Notes under the pieces: generated by a model
Seen by the model: only the letters and a program-made list of their open reading frames with translations
Databases searched by the model: none
What the model was told of the DNA's origin: nothing
Made by a program: the position numbers and the translations under genes
Origin: Rhizomys pruinosus
Lineage: Eukaryota; Chordata; Mammalia; Rodentia; Spalacidae
Assembly: GCA_009823505.1 (NCBI GenBank)
Contig: VZQC01009608.1
Location: forward strand, 165,729 to 229,728
Direction: 5' to 3'
DNA: 64,000 bases
Shown here: one piece after another, positions 1-11,490 of the stretch
Layout: each line of letters begins with the position of its first letter
Position numbering within the stretch: the stretch's first letter is position 1

Positions 1-228
1 ATGATACCAAGTGCTGGAAAGGTTGTGGGGAAAGGGGAACAGTTATCCTACTGCTGGTGGGAATGTAAACTCATACAATCACTATGGAAATCAGTGTGGA
101 GAATCTTTAAAAGACTGAAAATGAACTTTCCACCTGACCCAGTCATACCACTCCTGGGCATATACCCACAAGACTTACTTACCGCGGAGAACATGCACAG
201 TCTGTTTTTGCAGCTCTCTTCACAATAG
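1..228 (+). pseudogene. L1 ORF2 C-terminal domain fragment
   Basis: A 75-residue open piece of the L1 ORF2 C-terminal region, with the conserved order WWECKLIQSLWKSVWR then PPDPVIPLLGIYPQD. In intact ORF2p this cysteine-containing region lies downstream of the reverse transcriptase and helps bind RNA. The frame then stops early, while recognisable ORF2 DNA continues in other frames to about 460 ('gaaaatgtggtacatctaca', 'cagtcccagaaaaacaaa'). This is therefore a decayed copy, not a functional gene. The initial ATG is an internal codon of ORF2, not a start. Confidence 0.85.
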
Positions 229-1274
229 TGAAGGGCTGGAACCAACCAAGTGCCCCTCAACTGACAAGTGATAGAGAAAATGTGGTACATCTACACAATG
301 GGGTTCTCTGCAAGCAGTAAAGAAAGATGGACATCATGAACTTTGCAGGTAAATGGATGGAACTAGAAGATATCATGTTAAGTGAAGTAACACAGTCCCA
401 GAAAAACAAACAATGAATGGTATCCCTCATCTGTGGATGCTAGTAGTAATTACCTAGTTGTAAGGCAAACTGAGCAACATTAGTATTATATTCCTTGTGA
501 TCTGAAAACAACTGTGCTCTTATATTGTGAATCCTTTAACAGGTTCTAGAACTAAGCTATCATTTATTTTCAGAGTTGAGAATTTTTGGTATATGGGTGA
601 GGGTTATATGCAATTTTAGAGTAATATAAGATCAAAATGAACGAGGAAAAACTAGTTTGCCAGACGTTTGTCTAACCACATTTGATTTTATTGGCAGTTC
701 TTAATATTTCTTATATAAGGCTGCTTGAGCTTTTGTCAAGGCTTGTAAAATATACACAGAGTTTAAATTGCTAGGCTGGTGTAACTTAGCCTTTCTGGAT
801 GCTTAACGACCATACTTAAAGCCCATACCAATTTGGCCCAGGGTCTTAAGGGATAACTTTATTCCTTGCCCTCAGAGGTCAACTAGGTCCCAGGGGACTA
901 TGCATGGGGGCATCTCTTGAAATGTTTTGCAAATGTGAATCACCAGTCTTCCTGTGCAGGGAGGTCTTGGAGATCCATTAATAGGATCTCCAAGATCTAC
1001 TAGACACTTCAGCCAGTGTCTAGTCTGTAAAGAGGAAAGTATGCTCATGCTTCAAAAATGGAAGCCTGGTCTAGCAAAACCTGACTTTGTCCTTGAGTGG
1101 ATGGAACTGGTAAATGAAAAGCCAAAAGGAGCCATGGGCTCCCCCCCCTTCCCAAATCCTGAGTGACCCTTGAGTACCAGATCCTCAACTGACCTGGAGA
1201 AAACAAAAACCTTCGTTAATCTGGGCGTGTTGTGGACTTAAACACCCAAAAGGAAGTAACAAAAAAAATCAGTA

Positions 1275-1313
<39 letters not shown>
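1275..1313 (+). repeat. (AAGT)n microsatellite
   Basis: About nine uninterrupted tetranucleotide units inside the L1 3' UTR. The homologous position in the copies near 20305 and 51545 lacks the expansion, so it arose after this copy inserted. Confidence 0.9.
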
Positions 1314-2544
1314 AGTAAATAAATAGTAACCTGAGAAATTGTACTTTTGGTATAAAACTTGAGATCTTAGTAAAAAGACAAAAAGTAAAAAAAAAAAATC
1401 ACAGTTAATTTGCCTGTTTTACTGGCAAGTGCAGCTACCCTGTGGATGCCACTGCTTTTGCAATCCTTGAAAGACATGAGACACAGCTTTTCAACCTTCC
1501 AATATGGACTGAAGACTCATGTCTCTCCAAGAATCCTCCAAACCTTCAGTGCCAATGGGACTGCTGAGACATCCACTTGTGGACTGAGCTACTACTGGGT
1601 TTCAGCTCTTCAGAGTATAGACTGCCATTTTTGGACTACCCAGGCTGTATCATGGAGGCCAGTAACAGGAAGACAAGACAGGATGCGGTGCTTACTGACC
1701 TCATTTGGTGACCATATGGAAGGGAAACCGCAGTGTGGAACACAAGACAGAACTGACAATGGTTTGGACTTGCCAAGGAAGAGCCTTCAAACATGACATC
1801 TTTGAGCCTAATAAAGAAAAAATTCATAAACTGAAGATGCTAAAACCTATGATATATGTGGCATGCATATGTACATATTTTGGAATGATGCATATTGGAA
1901 GGAATAATAACAACAACAACAACAACAAGAAGACTGGGTTAAATAACTGACTGGAACAGCGAACTTCTGCTCAAAACTGTAAACTTCTGCATCAAGAATT
2001 TTGAGAGAGACTGAGAAAAAGATGGAAAACATGTTTGGCAGAATGCATGAGCTCTGGTGGGGGGGGCAGGGATCTAGATTTGATTTGAAATGTAGTATGA
2101 AATGCACAAAGCTTCAATAAAAAATTGGCTTTGTCCATATACAAGAAACCCACAGCCAACATCATTCTAAATGGAAAAAATATTGGAAGCATTCCCCCTA
2201 AAGGCAGGAACATGGCAAAGCTGTCCACTATAGCCACTCCTCTTCAGTATAGTGCTTGAAATGATCGTTAGGGCAATAAGGCAAAAAAGTGAAATTAAAG
2301 GAGTACTAATCAAAAAGAGGAAGTAAAACTACCCTTTTTGCAGATGATGAATAGTTTACCTAAGGATGCTAAAAAAGCTCCACCAGAAACTCTTAGAAAC
2401 ATAAAGTTTCAGTAAGTGGCAGGATAAAAATAAATCTAGAAAAATCAGTAGCCTTTCTTTACACCAAAAATAAGCAACTGAGAGGATATATATAAGGAGA
2501 CCTTCCCAATCACAACAGCCTCAAAAAAAAGCCTAGGAATAAAC

Positions 2545-3010
2545 CTAACCCAAACGACCAAGCCTGTACAACAAAAAATTTAAAACCCTGAAGTAGAAGA
2601 TTGAAAAAGACATCAGAAGATTGAAAGACCTCCCATGCTCATGTATTGGAAAAATTAATATAGTAAAAATGTCCATTTTACCCAAATTAATATACAGATT
2701 CAATGAAATCCCAATCAAAATCCCCATGAGTTTTTTTCACAGATTAGGGGAAATATCCTTAAATTCATGGAAAAACAAAAGACCCTGAATAGCTAAAGTA
2801 ACCCCGAGTGAAAAGTGCAATACAGGGAGGATTACTTTACCAGACTTCAAGCTATATACAGGGCTATAGTCATAAAGACAGCTCTGGTACTGGAAAAAAA
2901 AGACCCAAAGCTCAATGGAGCAAAACTGAAGATCCAAACTTGATCTCATATAATTCAGCCACCTCTATATGGCAAGATGCCCAAAAATGCTCAATGGAGG
3001 AAAGATAGAA
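2545..3010 (+). pseudogene. L1 ORF2 thumb/linker pseudogene segment
   Basis: In broken frames this stretch reads as the ORF2 region after the reverse transcriptase: the 'ccatgctcatgtattggaaa' block (PCSWIG-like), 'aatatagtaaaaatgtccat' (INIVKMS-like) and 'agacttcaagctatatacag' (DFKLY-like). The same blocks are better preserved at 18090-18480. Several in-frame stops and single-base indels separate them, so no protein can be produced. Confidence 0.75.
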
Positions 3011-3559
3011 TCTTCAGCAAATGGTGTTGGCAAAACTGGCTCTCACTTTTTGTAGAAGAACAAAATTAAAACCCCTACTCTCACTGTTACAAAAATAAAT
3101 CCGAGTGGATCAAAGATCTCACCTGAAACCTGAAACCTGAAGGTGATAGATGAAAAAGTTGGCAGCAACCTACAAGGACATAGGCATAGGAAAGAATTCT
3201 AAATCCACCGCAGCGCACAGGAAATAAGGACAACAGCTGACAAGTGGAACCTCACAAACTCAAAAGCTTTTGCAGGAAAAGAAACAATCAAGAGGAAGAG
3301 AAAACCCACAGAGTGAGAGGAAACCTTCACCAGTGATACACTGACAGAGCATTAACATCCAGAATATAAAACTTCTTAAAAAAACAAAGAAGTAAGAAAA
3401 AAAAAAAAAGAACTACTCAAAAGATGGGTAAAGAGATGAACAGAGCTTCACCAAGAGGACGTAAAGATGGCTGAGAAACATTTTAAAAGGTTCAACATCA
3501 TTAATAATATGGAAATACAAATTAAAACCACACTAAGTTATCATCTCACTCCAATAAGA

Positions 3560-3772
3560 GGGGGGGCACGGAGAAGGGAGTGTGGCTAAGTTGGACTGAG
3601 AAATGATGGAAGACACGGATGGCAGAATGCATGGACTGGGGTGGGGGGGCACGGAGAAGGGAGTGTGGCTAAGTTGGACTGAGAACATGATGGAAGACAC
3701 GGATGGCAGAATGCATGGACGGGGGTGGGGGGGCACGGAGAAGGGAGTGTGGCTAAGTTGGACAGAGAAAGG
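3560..3772 (+). repeat. Three tandem ~84-bp copies of the L1 3' terminal segment
   Basis: The segment beginning 'cacggagaagggagtgtggc' occurs at 3567, 3650 and 3734, giving a period of 83-84 bp. Each unit holds 'cagaatgcatgga' followed by a G-run, the hallmark of this L1 family's 3' end. Frames on both strands across this area are by-products of the repetition. Confidence 0.9.
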
Positions 3773-3830
3773 ATGGATGAAATTCATAAAACATCAATAA
3801 AATATTTTATTAAATTAAAAAAGAGTAAAG

Positions 3831-5536
3831 GTGTTGTTCAAAATAAATGCAACAATTGGAAGATGGTCTGTACTAACCAGTCAGTTTTGTAAGGTTTGAT
3901 TAGATCCAAGGTGCTTGGCTTTGAGAAAGATGTTACGTAAACAGAGACCTAGGAGAAAAAGGAAACTAAAATGACAGGCCTTGAAAACGCGTTGAGCTAG
4001 CAGGATGTCTCCGTTGGTAAGAAAGCTCTCTGTGCCAGCCTGAGGGCCGCGGTTCAGTACCTGACACCCACGTGAAGCATTGGGCATGGACACTCTTGCC
4101 AGTAACTTTGGTCCTGGGGGGGTGGGGGTTAGAGACAGGGGATATTTGGGCCGTTCTAGCTGCCAGCCGAGGTCCAGGTTAAGTGAGAAACAGCATCTCA
4201 AGGGAATAAGACAGAACGTGACAGAGCAGAACACCTGCTGCTCTGGTTGTAATCCTTCCCTCACCTGAGCATAAACCACAAGCACACAAACATAAAAGAT
4301 AAAAAATTAAAAACATCGAACGATACAGTGATATATTTAAACATTGAATGATATATGATATACTTAAAGAAGACTCAGTAGCCATGTCGTGCAACTTTAA
4401 ATAAAGTTTTATCCCTGATTTCATCAAGCGTCACAAAGTGTTATGCTACAGAAATAGGGGCAAGTTATTAACTTCTTAGAGACTTGGTTTCTGCTTCTGT
4501 AAGATGAGAAACCGCAATTCTCCGGTCCTGAGATAACCGCACTGAAGGTTTATTGAAGCAAAGAAGGGCTGTCTACATTTTGTGAACTTACCAAGAGCAA
4601 AACGAAGTAAGTCCTCCGGTTAGACGTTCACGGTAAGGAAAAGCACTGTAAGTATGAGTCTTGTTTACAGACATATGCGATGAGCTTTGCAGTGCTGAAC
4701 ACTGGGGTCACTTTGGCATCTTCTGATGTCCTAGAGTCTGGTCACTCCGTTCTCAATACTGTGTTCACGATCATGTGTTGATAGCTTGAAGATATGCACT
4801 GTGGAAGAATTTACACTACAAAAGTGGAAGTACTGCACATTAGGAGGCGTCGTATTTGCACGAAGGATCTCTTCATAGCTGGTTCAGGCTCTAGCAATTC
4901 CATGATCCTGTTTCAAGTCAGTATCAACTGCATAATCTAAAAGGCATATTAAGTGCAATTATGTTAGCATGAGAGAGGTAAAACTTGTGGCTACATCCGT
5001 CTATGCCAGGACTGCTGTACAGGTCTCCATGCTCTTGTTAAGAGATGGTAATGTGTGTATTTCCTTCTGATATGCACAATGGCGGATTGTTATGGGACTT
5101 TGGTTTTATGATATGATAATGTGGTGACCTCTGTAAGGCGGATAATAGAGCTTGCTATATCAGGAGAGAGGTGATAGCTAATCCAGTTTGTTCATCTTTT
5201 CTGTTTGTCTCTGTGTCCGCTTGTGAGTTCAGATTAGTTAGAAAAGTATTTCATGCCAACTAGAAAGGAAAACAGTCCTTTGGAAACAGGAACGGCTAGT
5301 TTTTGTTCCCATGTCAACTGCTTACCCACAGCAGAGCAGTGAACTGCCCTGAATCCAGTCTGCTGCAATTGAGCAATGCTTTCACCTCTCGCTGCGTCCG
5401 TGCAATGTTCTCTTACTGCTGGAGCGTATTAATAAATCACATTATGAAATCTTTTAAATGAAAGAAACTTTGTTCTGGTTGACTTAGAGAGGATAATAAA
5501 CACATAAATTTAATGTGTCTTAAATTATTAGGAAAT
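3831..5536. other. Unique sequence, nothing identifiable
   Basis: About 1.7 kb without a recognisable repeat, coding frame or RNA gene. The longest frames are short and show no family resemblance. The stretch 4005-4270 looks SINE-like on the minus strand but is too degraded to call. Confidence 0.5.
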
Positions 5537-5694
5537 AAACTTTTTTTTTCTTTTTTGAGACAGGGTCTCTTGTAGCCCCAGCTGTCCTGAGCTCACTATG
5601 TAGACCACACTGGCCTTGAACTCCCAGAGATCTACCTGCCTCTGCCTCTGCCTCTGGAGTACTGGAGTACAGGCGTATGCCACTATGCCCAGCT
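5537..5694 (-). mobile_element. B1 SINE
   Basis: Antisense B1 (7SL-derived SINE). A poly-T run is followed by 'ttgagacagggtctc', 'tgtagacca' and 'ggccttgaactcc', ending in 'gccactatgcccagct'. A (CTCTGC) stutter near 5640 is internal. Confidence 0.93.
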
Positions 5695-5702
5695 AAACCA
5701 AA

Positions 5703-5929
5703 CTTTTTAAAAATTTTTATTTATTTTCGTATGTGTATGAATGTACTGTCTGCATGTAGGTCTGTGTACCCATGTTGTGCAATCCTGCGGAGGTAAGAAG
5801 AGGGTGTCCGATTCCCCTGGAACTGGAGTTAAAGACAGTTTTCAGCCACCACGGAGGTGCTGGGGATAGAACCCCGGTCCTCTGCAAGAGCAGTCGGCAC
5901 TCTTAACTGCTAGGCCATCTCTCCAGCCC
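5703..5929 (-). mobile_element. B2 SINE
   Basis: Antisense B2 (tRNA-derived). An AT-rich tail side is followed by 'gtatgaatgtactgtctgca', 'ggaactggagtta', 'tcctctgcaagagcagtc' and the antisense 5' end 'ccatctctccagccc', which includes the tRNA-like promoter region. Confidence 0.93.
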
Positions 5930-6518
5930 TAAACTAAACTTTTAATACACCAAATGTTTTAGTCTTTTAGTAGAAATAATCTCAGGAAGTGCTAACAGAA
6001 TCATCTTATATGATGATATAGCTATATAAATATTTATGATGTATTCACAGAAAGTCTTTGTATCAATCAAGCTAGTTTATAATTTTGGTTTAAGAGAAAA
6101 CTGAATTTTACTGTATTGAGTAGAAGATCTTTGCTTTCTAATTACCTCATCTTTGTATGCTAGTTTATTGATGAAAAACTAACATTACTACTTAATGTTA
6201 AGGGTTATTAAACATGTAAAGTTGGAGGATAACCATGGAATAGTGTTAGGGAACATACACAGGGCCCTGGGTTGGACTTCCAACTCTATGAAAACACTAA
6301 GAACAGCAACAGTGTCAAAAATTATGTGCCTAGTCAAATTGAATTATCATTTTGACAATCTATTAACATGAAAATCATGTTTTGTAGTATGATCATAGTT
6401 TCTAATATCCTAGGTTAACTTTAATATCTTGGACTTATATTAAAATCAAATTAAGTAATGGAAAATATTTGCAATCCTATATAATTTCTGATAAAATACA
6501 AATATTAAATGCTTTTTA
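5930..6518. other. AT-rich unique sequence
   Basis: No gene or clear repeat. A weak ID-like stretch ('gggccctgggttggacttcc', 6261-6280) may be an old SINE remnant. Confidence 0.4.
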
Positions 6519-6734
6519 AAAATTTATTATTTATATCTTATGTGTGTATATCTTATGTGAATGTAAGTGCAATCATGTTGTGCAATGCCCGAGGAGGTCA
6601 GAAGAAGGCATCAGATGCCCTGCAACTGGAGTTACAGATGGTTGTTAGCCTCCATGTGGCTGTTGGGAATTGAACCCCCGTCTTCTGCATGAGCAGCCAG
6701 TGCTCTTAACTTCTGAGCCATCTCTCCAGCCCTA
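6519..6734 (-). mobile_element. B2 SINE
   Basis: Antisense B2 with 'gcaactggagttacagatgg', 'ttgggaattgaaccc' and the end 'ccatctctccagccc'. Confidence 0.92.
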
Positions 6735-6908
6735 AATGGGTTTTAGGTATATAAACACCCTGTTTCTTATTCTGCACTGTTACAGAGCGCCTTTGGATCA
6801 CGGTCCTGAACATGCTCATTCGCTTATATAAAAATCATAGTTTTCAGTTATTCATCTCCTGAGTTTCTCTGTCAGAGGTTGGTAAATTTGCTTAAAGTTA
6901 CACTCTCT

Positions 6909-6985
6909 TGGGCTGGGGACATAGATGAGTGACTTACCTAGCATGCTGAAGACCCTTTGATTCTTAACCACAGCACTCACACAAA
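6909..6985 (+). mobile_element. ID-type SINE remnant
   Basis: Sense ID-like unit opening 'ttgggctggggacatagatg', ending near a short A-run at 6983-6989. It is related to tRNA-Ala/BC1 but degenerate, so it is not an RNA gene. Confidence 0.6.
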
Positions 6986-7074
6986 AAAATTATACTTGTT
7001 ATGAATAATCAAACCAAGTAAAAAGTGACAGTGGCAATGGTGCAGGTTGTGGTTTCTCAGATTCATTCTTTCAG

Positions 7075-7290
7075 TTTCTGTTTATATGTACGTGTGTGCC
7101 TGCGTGTGATTGCATGACAGACACAGGAGCGTAGGTGCCCAGGAGGAGGGGGGTAGAAGAGGGCATTAGATCTTGGAGTTGTAATTACTGGAGGTTGTGA
7201 GCTGCCTGATGTGGGTGCTGGGAACTGAACTCAGGTCCTGCACAAGACTAGGGATCACTTTTAACTACTGAGCCGGCTCTCCAGCTCCAA
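7075..7290 (-). mobile_element. B2/B3-type SINE
   Basis: Antisense tRNA-derived SINE with 'ggaggttgtgagctgcctga', 'tgggaactgaactcaggtcc' and the 5' end 'gccggctctccagctcc'. It is more diverged than the neighbouring B2s. Confidence 0.82.
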
Positions 7291-8160
7291 AAGTAATTGT
7301 TTTTCAAGGAAAAAGTGGTTAATTCTAAAAGAGAATGCTGTTCAGAATAGGGAAAACCAAGAAGGAAAGACAAAATGTAAATGACAGAGAAAACTACGAA
7401 AGGGTTTCTGAAAAGAAATTGGATTTGTCTTGCTTTTCTGAAAAGAAGCAATAAAATATGTTAAGGTTTTGGCAGTTTTCTTAGTTTTGATGATCTTATT
7501 CAAAGATTTTTGTCTGAAGGAGCTTGGAGGCAAGCATGACGGTACAGGCAGAGACAAGGGGATCGTAGTAGTAGTTGCCGAATTCCAGGCCAGGTGGGGC
7601 TACAGGGAGATGGTGACTGAGAAGCAAGCAAGCAGCAAACACAAGTGCTTGGACACCTTAGTGCTAACTATTGTATTAATGACAAAGTAGAATTTGACTC
7701 ATGCTTTATTGAACTGAAATACTTGCTTTAGCTCTCTTAGAAAGGGGTAATTGGGCCATTGCTACCTGCGTGCAGTCCACTCAGAGAGGCTTATGTTGCA
7801 CCGGAAGACTTTTCCATCTTTTGTTGATTTGGTTCTGTCCCTGTGTTTCGGGAGAGATCAGGCAGGACACTGGGACTGTAGAGGAAGCAGGTATGTTCTC
7901 TAGGCTGAGGTCTGGCCTAGCAGCTGAAGCCTCAAAATCCAGACCCCGATTAAGGGAAGTTGACACAGTTTATAGGACTACATATTCATAAGCATTATAC
8001 ATATTTAAAAGCACCACAATAGACTTTCATTTCTCAAAATATCTTAAAAGTTTTCAAAGAAGGACAGAAGTCGCAGGTGCTTATCCCGCTGCCTGGGCCT
8101 GGGTTGCGATTTCCATCCGTCCTCAACTAGATGCCAAAGGTGTTATCATAACATGTAAGT
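7291..8160. other. Unique sequence, nothing identifiable
   Basis: About 870 bp with no supported gene. The frames at 7469-7690 and 7770-7991 have no recognisable domain, and no splice or promoter context was evident. Confidence 0.45.
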
Positions 8161-8164
8161 AATA

Positions 8165-8347
8165 CTTTCTTTACTATTTTTATTTGATGTGTGTTTAAGT
8201 GCACCTGCGTAGTGAAGTGCCCTCGGAGGTCAGAAGAAGGCACTGGATCCTCCGGAACTGGAGTTACAGGGTGGGTGATGGGATTTGAACCCAGGACCTC
8301 TGACAGAGCAGCCAATTCTCTTAACCATTGAGCCACCCCTCCAGCCC
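8165..8347 (-). mobile_element. B2/B3-type SINE
   Basis: Antisense unit with 'ggaactggagttacaggg', 'gatttgaacccaggacctct' and 'gccacccctccagcccc'. A short internal deletion removes part of the middle. Confidence 0.87.
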
Positions 8348-9285
8348 CATAACAATTTTTTTTTCTAAAAATCACAGTCCTGTCTAGCTGTGTCAGCAGC
8401 CTAACCACAAACTTGTCAGCTGAATTCTACTGACAGGGACAGAGAGGAGAAGGAGTAAAACCCATGTTCTTCTTAAATATTCTATTTGTCCTGCATCACA
8501 TGATTACAGAGAACAAAATCTCCTCGATTTCTGAATGTCAATTCTAAGATCAGCCTTCTATGGACTCCTTAAAACGGAGTCTACCTTACAGATTCCCCAA
8601 GAATCTCTGGAAAAATCACAAAGATTTGCTCTTTCAACTGATGAAAAGGAAATGTTAGAAATGATTTTTTAAAAAACCTTGATGCAATTTCAAGTGACAT
8701 TGGAGGAACCGTCCAATCAGAAAGCACGTTCTGTCTCCTTTATGTTAAGTTTGTGCAGTAAAAATGTTATTCACAGGAACGGTTTAGAGGTCATTCACCT
8801 TGGAGGAAAGTCAAATCTTGCTGACTCTACCACTCCCTTGCAGACCATAATATGTTTTCACCATCGAGTGGAAACTCAGGTCCAACCCTTACGAAACACT
8901 CACGACCAGCCAACCTTGCTCTCCATTCCGCACTTCCAGTCCTGCCTGTCGCTCATGTGTGCTCAAAAGTTCTGCTGTAAGTTGTAAGCTAGACAACACA
9001 CCTTTGAGGACACGATGGTGCTGTGTACTCTTGAACACTGATTCTTGAAGACTGGACCTCCAAATAAAAGCCTCTAAGCTGACATTTTGGACAACCTTTA
9101 GGCTGTACTGAGAGGCTCAGTCAAGGTTTCCAGATTTGGGTTTTCCTTTTTGTTTTGGTCAGGAAGTTGATAACTTTGTGAAATCTGGTGGCTGACCAAG
9201 ACTCAACTGGTGAAGAATTAATTATATAGGACCAATGGAACTGATATGGGGAATGTAATTGTAATGATTTATTTGGAATATTATT
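8348..9285. other. Unique sequence, nothing identifiable
   Basis: No repeat or gene recognised. The frame at 8679-8987 shows no known domain. Confidence 0.45.
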
Positions 9286-9545
9286 TATTAACGACTGTGT
9301 GAGTGTGGGTGTACACATGTCACAGCACGTGTATGGAGGTCAGAGGACAACTCTTTGAATGTCACTTCTCTCTTTCCGCCTTGTTGGAGGTCTCTTTTGT
9401 TTCTGCGGCCCAGCTGGTGGTAGGCATGCTGGGGTGGTGCACACTGCAGCGTTAGCTTCGTCCCTGCATTGCAGGGATCTGAACCCAGGTGGTCAGGCTG
9501 GTTGCACGGCAAACTCATTTATTAACTAAGCAATGGCCCTGGCCC
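9286..9545 (-). mobile_element. B3-type SINE
   Basis: Antisense B3: 'acatgtcacagcacgtgtat', 'ggaggtcagaggacaactc', then 'gaacccaggtggtcaggctg' and a degenerate 5' end 'caatggccctggccc'. Confidence 0.78.
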
Positions 9546-9551
9546 TATTTG

Positions 9552-9736
9552 TATTTTAATATTATTTATTTATTTTATTTATTTATTTATTTGGTCATTT
9601 TGAGACTGGGTTTCCCTGTAGCCCTAGCTGGACTGGAACTTACTATGTAGACCAGGCTGGTCCTAAACTAAAGAGTTCCACCTGCCTCCGTCTCCAGAGT
9701 GCTGGGATTAAAGGCACGCACCACCACACCCAGCTT
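9552..9736 (-). mobile_element. B1 SINE with (ATTT)n tail
   Basis: Antisense B1 ('ttttgagactgggtttccct', 'gtagaccaggctgg', 'caccaccacacccagct'). An ATTT-rich run at about 9552-9592 represents the expanded A-rich tail of the element. Confidence 0.9.
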
Positions 9737-9756
9737 AATGCTTTATTTTCTAAGTA

Positions 9757-9990
9757 TTGTGATGATTAATCTTGATTTTCAACTTAATTGGATTTACAAT
9801 CACCATGGAAACAGACCCCTGAGCATGTCTATGAGGGAGGTTCGGTTAACCTAGATTAGGTTAACTGAAGTGGGAAGACCCACCCTAAATGTGATTGGCT
9901 GTAAACTTGGACTCCTACATGCCTGTTAAATATGCTAATTTTGCAAGTGAAAATAAATGATATTCTCATAGTTCAAGAGTGGTACAACTG
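9757..9990 (+). mobile_element. Old interspersed repeat, family not named
   Basis: Starts 'tgatgattaatcttgatttt' and carries 'gaagacccaccctaaatgtg', a pattern seen in a medium-reiterated repeat common to rodents. Related pieces occur at 38840-39090, 45150-45480 and 63520-63890. I cannot assign it to a Dfam family with certainty. Confidence 0.5.
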
Positions 9991-10165
9991 TTCCTTCTTA
10001 GATAATGTCCCTTCTCTCAGGGTTGCAGTATGAGGTCATTATATGTCCTGAAACCTACCATTGTATAAGAAGTGGGGTCTGTTTCAGAGCTACATCTCTC
10101 CCCAGGGACAGACACCTTTAGGTTCTGCAATGTACATCATAGCGGTAAATTGACAGGCGGTGCTT

Positions 10166-11490
10166 GAGCTCACTGCAGAGCTGGCTCTGGAAGCCCCCTC
10201 CACTGCCCCGTGAGCTCACTGCAGAGCTGGCTCTGGAAGCCCCCGTCCACCGCCCCTTGAGCTCACTGTGAAGCTGGCTCTGGAAGCCCCCCATCCACTG
10301 CTGCGTGAGCTCACTGCAGAGCTAGCTCTGGAAGCCCCTGTCCACTGCCCCATGAGCTCACTGCAGAGCTAGCTCTGGAAGCCCCCATCCACTGCCCCTT
10401 GAGCTCACTGCAGAGCTGGCTCTGGAAGGCCCCGTCCACTGCCCCTTGAGCTCACTGCAGAGCTGGCTCTGGAAGCCCCCCCCCGTCCACTGCCCCGTGA
10501 GCTCACTGCAGAGCTGGCTCTGGAAGCCCCGTCCACTGCCCCGTGAGCTCACTGCAGAGCTAGCTCTGGAAGCCCCCGTCCACTGCCCCTTGAGCTCACT
10601 GCAGAGCTGGCTCTGGAAGCCCCCCCCCAATCCACTGCCCCGCTGAGCTCACTGCAGAGCTGGCTCTGGAAGCCCCCCATCCACTGCCCGCGTGAGCTCA
10701 CTGCAGAGCTGGCTCTGGAAGCCTGTCCACTGCCCCGTGAGCTCACTGCAGAGCTGGCTCTGGAAGCCCCGCTCCACTGCCCCGTGAGCTCACTGCAGAG
10801 CTAGCTCTGGAAGCCCCCATCCACTGCCCCTTGAGCTCACTGCAGAGCTGGCTCTGGAACCCCCGTCCACTTGCCCCATGAGCTCACTGCAGAGCTGGCT
10901 CTGGAAGCCCCCGTCCACTGCCCCTTGAGCTCACTGCAGGAGCTGGCTCTGGAAGCCCCCGCCCCGTCCACTGCCCCGTGAGCTCACTGCAGAGCTGGCT
11001 CTGGAAGCCCCCCCCCCCCACGCCGTGAGCTCACTGCAGGCTGGCTCTGGAAGCCCCCCGTCCACTGCCCCTGAGCTCACTGCAGAGCTGGCTCTGGAAG
11101 CCCCCCCCATCCACTGCCCCGTGAGCTCACTGCAGAGCTGGCTCTGGAAGCCCCCATCCACTGCCCCGTGAGCTCACTGCAGAGCTGGCTCTGGAAGCCC
11201 GTGTCCACTGCCCCGTGAGCTCACTGCAGAGCTGGCTCTGGAAGCCCCCCCGTCCACTGCCCTGTGAGCTCACTGCAGAGCTGGCTCTGGAAGCCCCCGT
11301 CCACTGCCCCATGAGCTCACTGCAGAGCTGGCTCTGGAAGCCCCCATCCACTGCCCCGTGAGCTCACTGCTGAGCTGGCTCTGGAAGCCCCCCATCCACT
11401 GCCCCGTGAGCTCACTGCAGAGCTAGCTCTGGAAGCCCCCCGTCCACTGCCCCGTGAGCTCACTGTGAAGCTGGCTCTGGAAGCCCCCCT
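10166..11490. repeat. GC-rich minisatellite, 28 units of ~47 bp
   Basis: A tandem array whose unit starts GAGCTCACTGCAGAGCTGGC and continues through 'tctggaagcccc' to 'tccactgcccc'. I counted 28 units by the GAGCTC position, with spacings of 44-54 bp and a mean of 47.8 bp. Length variation lies almost entirely in the C-run and a few single-base indels. Recurrent variants (GCTAGC for GCTGGC; CATC for CGTC) reappear across units, suggesting block duplication. Minus-strand frames through the array (rich in FQSQLCSEL) shift at almost every unit and are not a gene. Confidence 0.97.

Larger units (their letters stand above)
1..2130 (+). mobile_element. L1 fragment: end of ORF2 plus long 3' UTR
   Basis: LINE-1 3' end entering from the left edge. 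It begins inside the last part of ORF2 (WWECK, then PxDPVIPLLGIYPQD) and continues through a long non-coding tail. The tail matches, block by block, those at 19290-21250 and 50792-52463. Family landmarks are the ORF2 end (CTCATCTGTGGATGCTAG), a block around 820-1010, a G/C-run block near 1140, a block at 1437-1800, an AAC-repeat at 1903-1929 and the terminal 'cagaatgcatgagctc', G-run, AATAAA. An (AAGT)n run lies inside. The 5' part is missing because the window starts here. Confidence is high for L1, lower for the exact 3' boundary because another L1 piece follows directly. Confidence 0.9.
2131..3830 (+). mobile_element. L1 fragment: ORF2 reverse-transcriptase region with a shortened, triplicated tail
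   Basis: A second L1 piece abuts the first. It starts in the ORF2 reverse-transcriptase core (ANIILNGKN at about 2155) and runs through the palm motif DNA ('tttttgcagatgatgaatag', 2335-2354; the FADD block with an indel). The thumb and C-terminal domain follow up to 'ttatcatctcactccaataag' near 3558. At that point the last ~500 bp of ORF2 and nearly all of the 3' UTR are missing, and the sequence jumps to the G-rich terminal segment and an AATAAA/A-rich end near 3800. Many stops and frameshifts show it is dead. It could be one rearranged element with 1-2130 or an independent 5'-truncated insertion; I favour independent. Confidence 0.85.
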
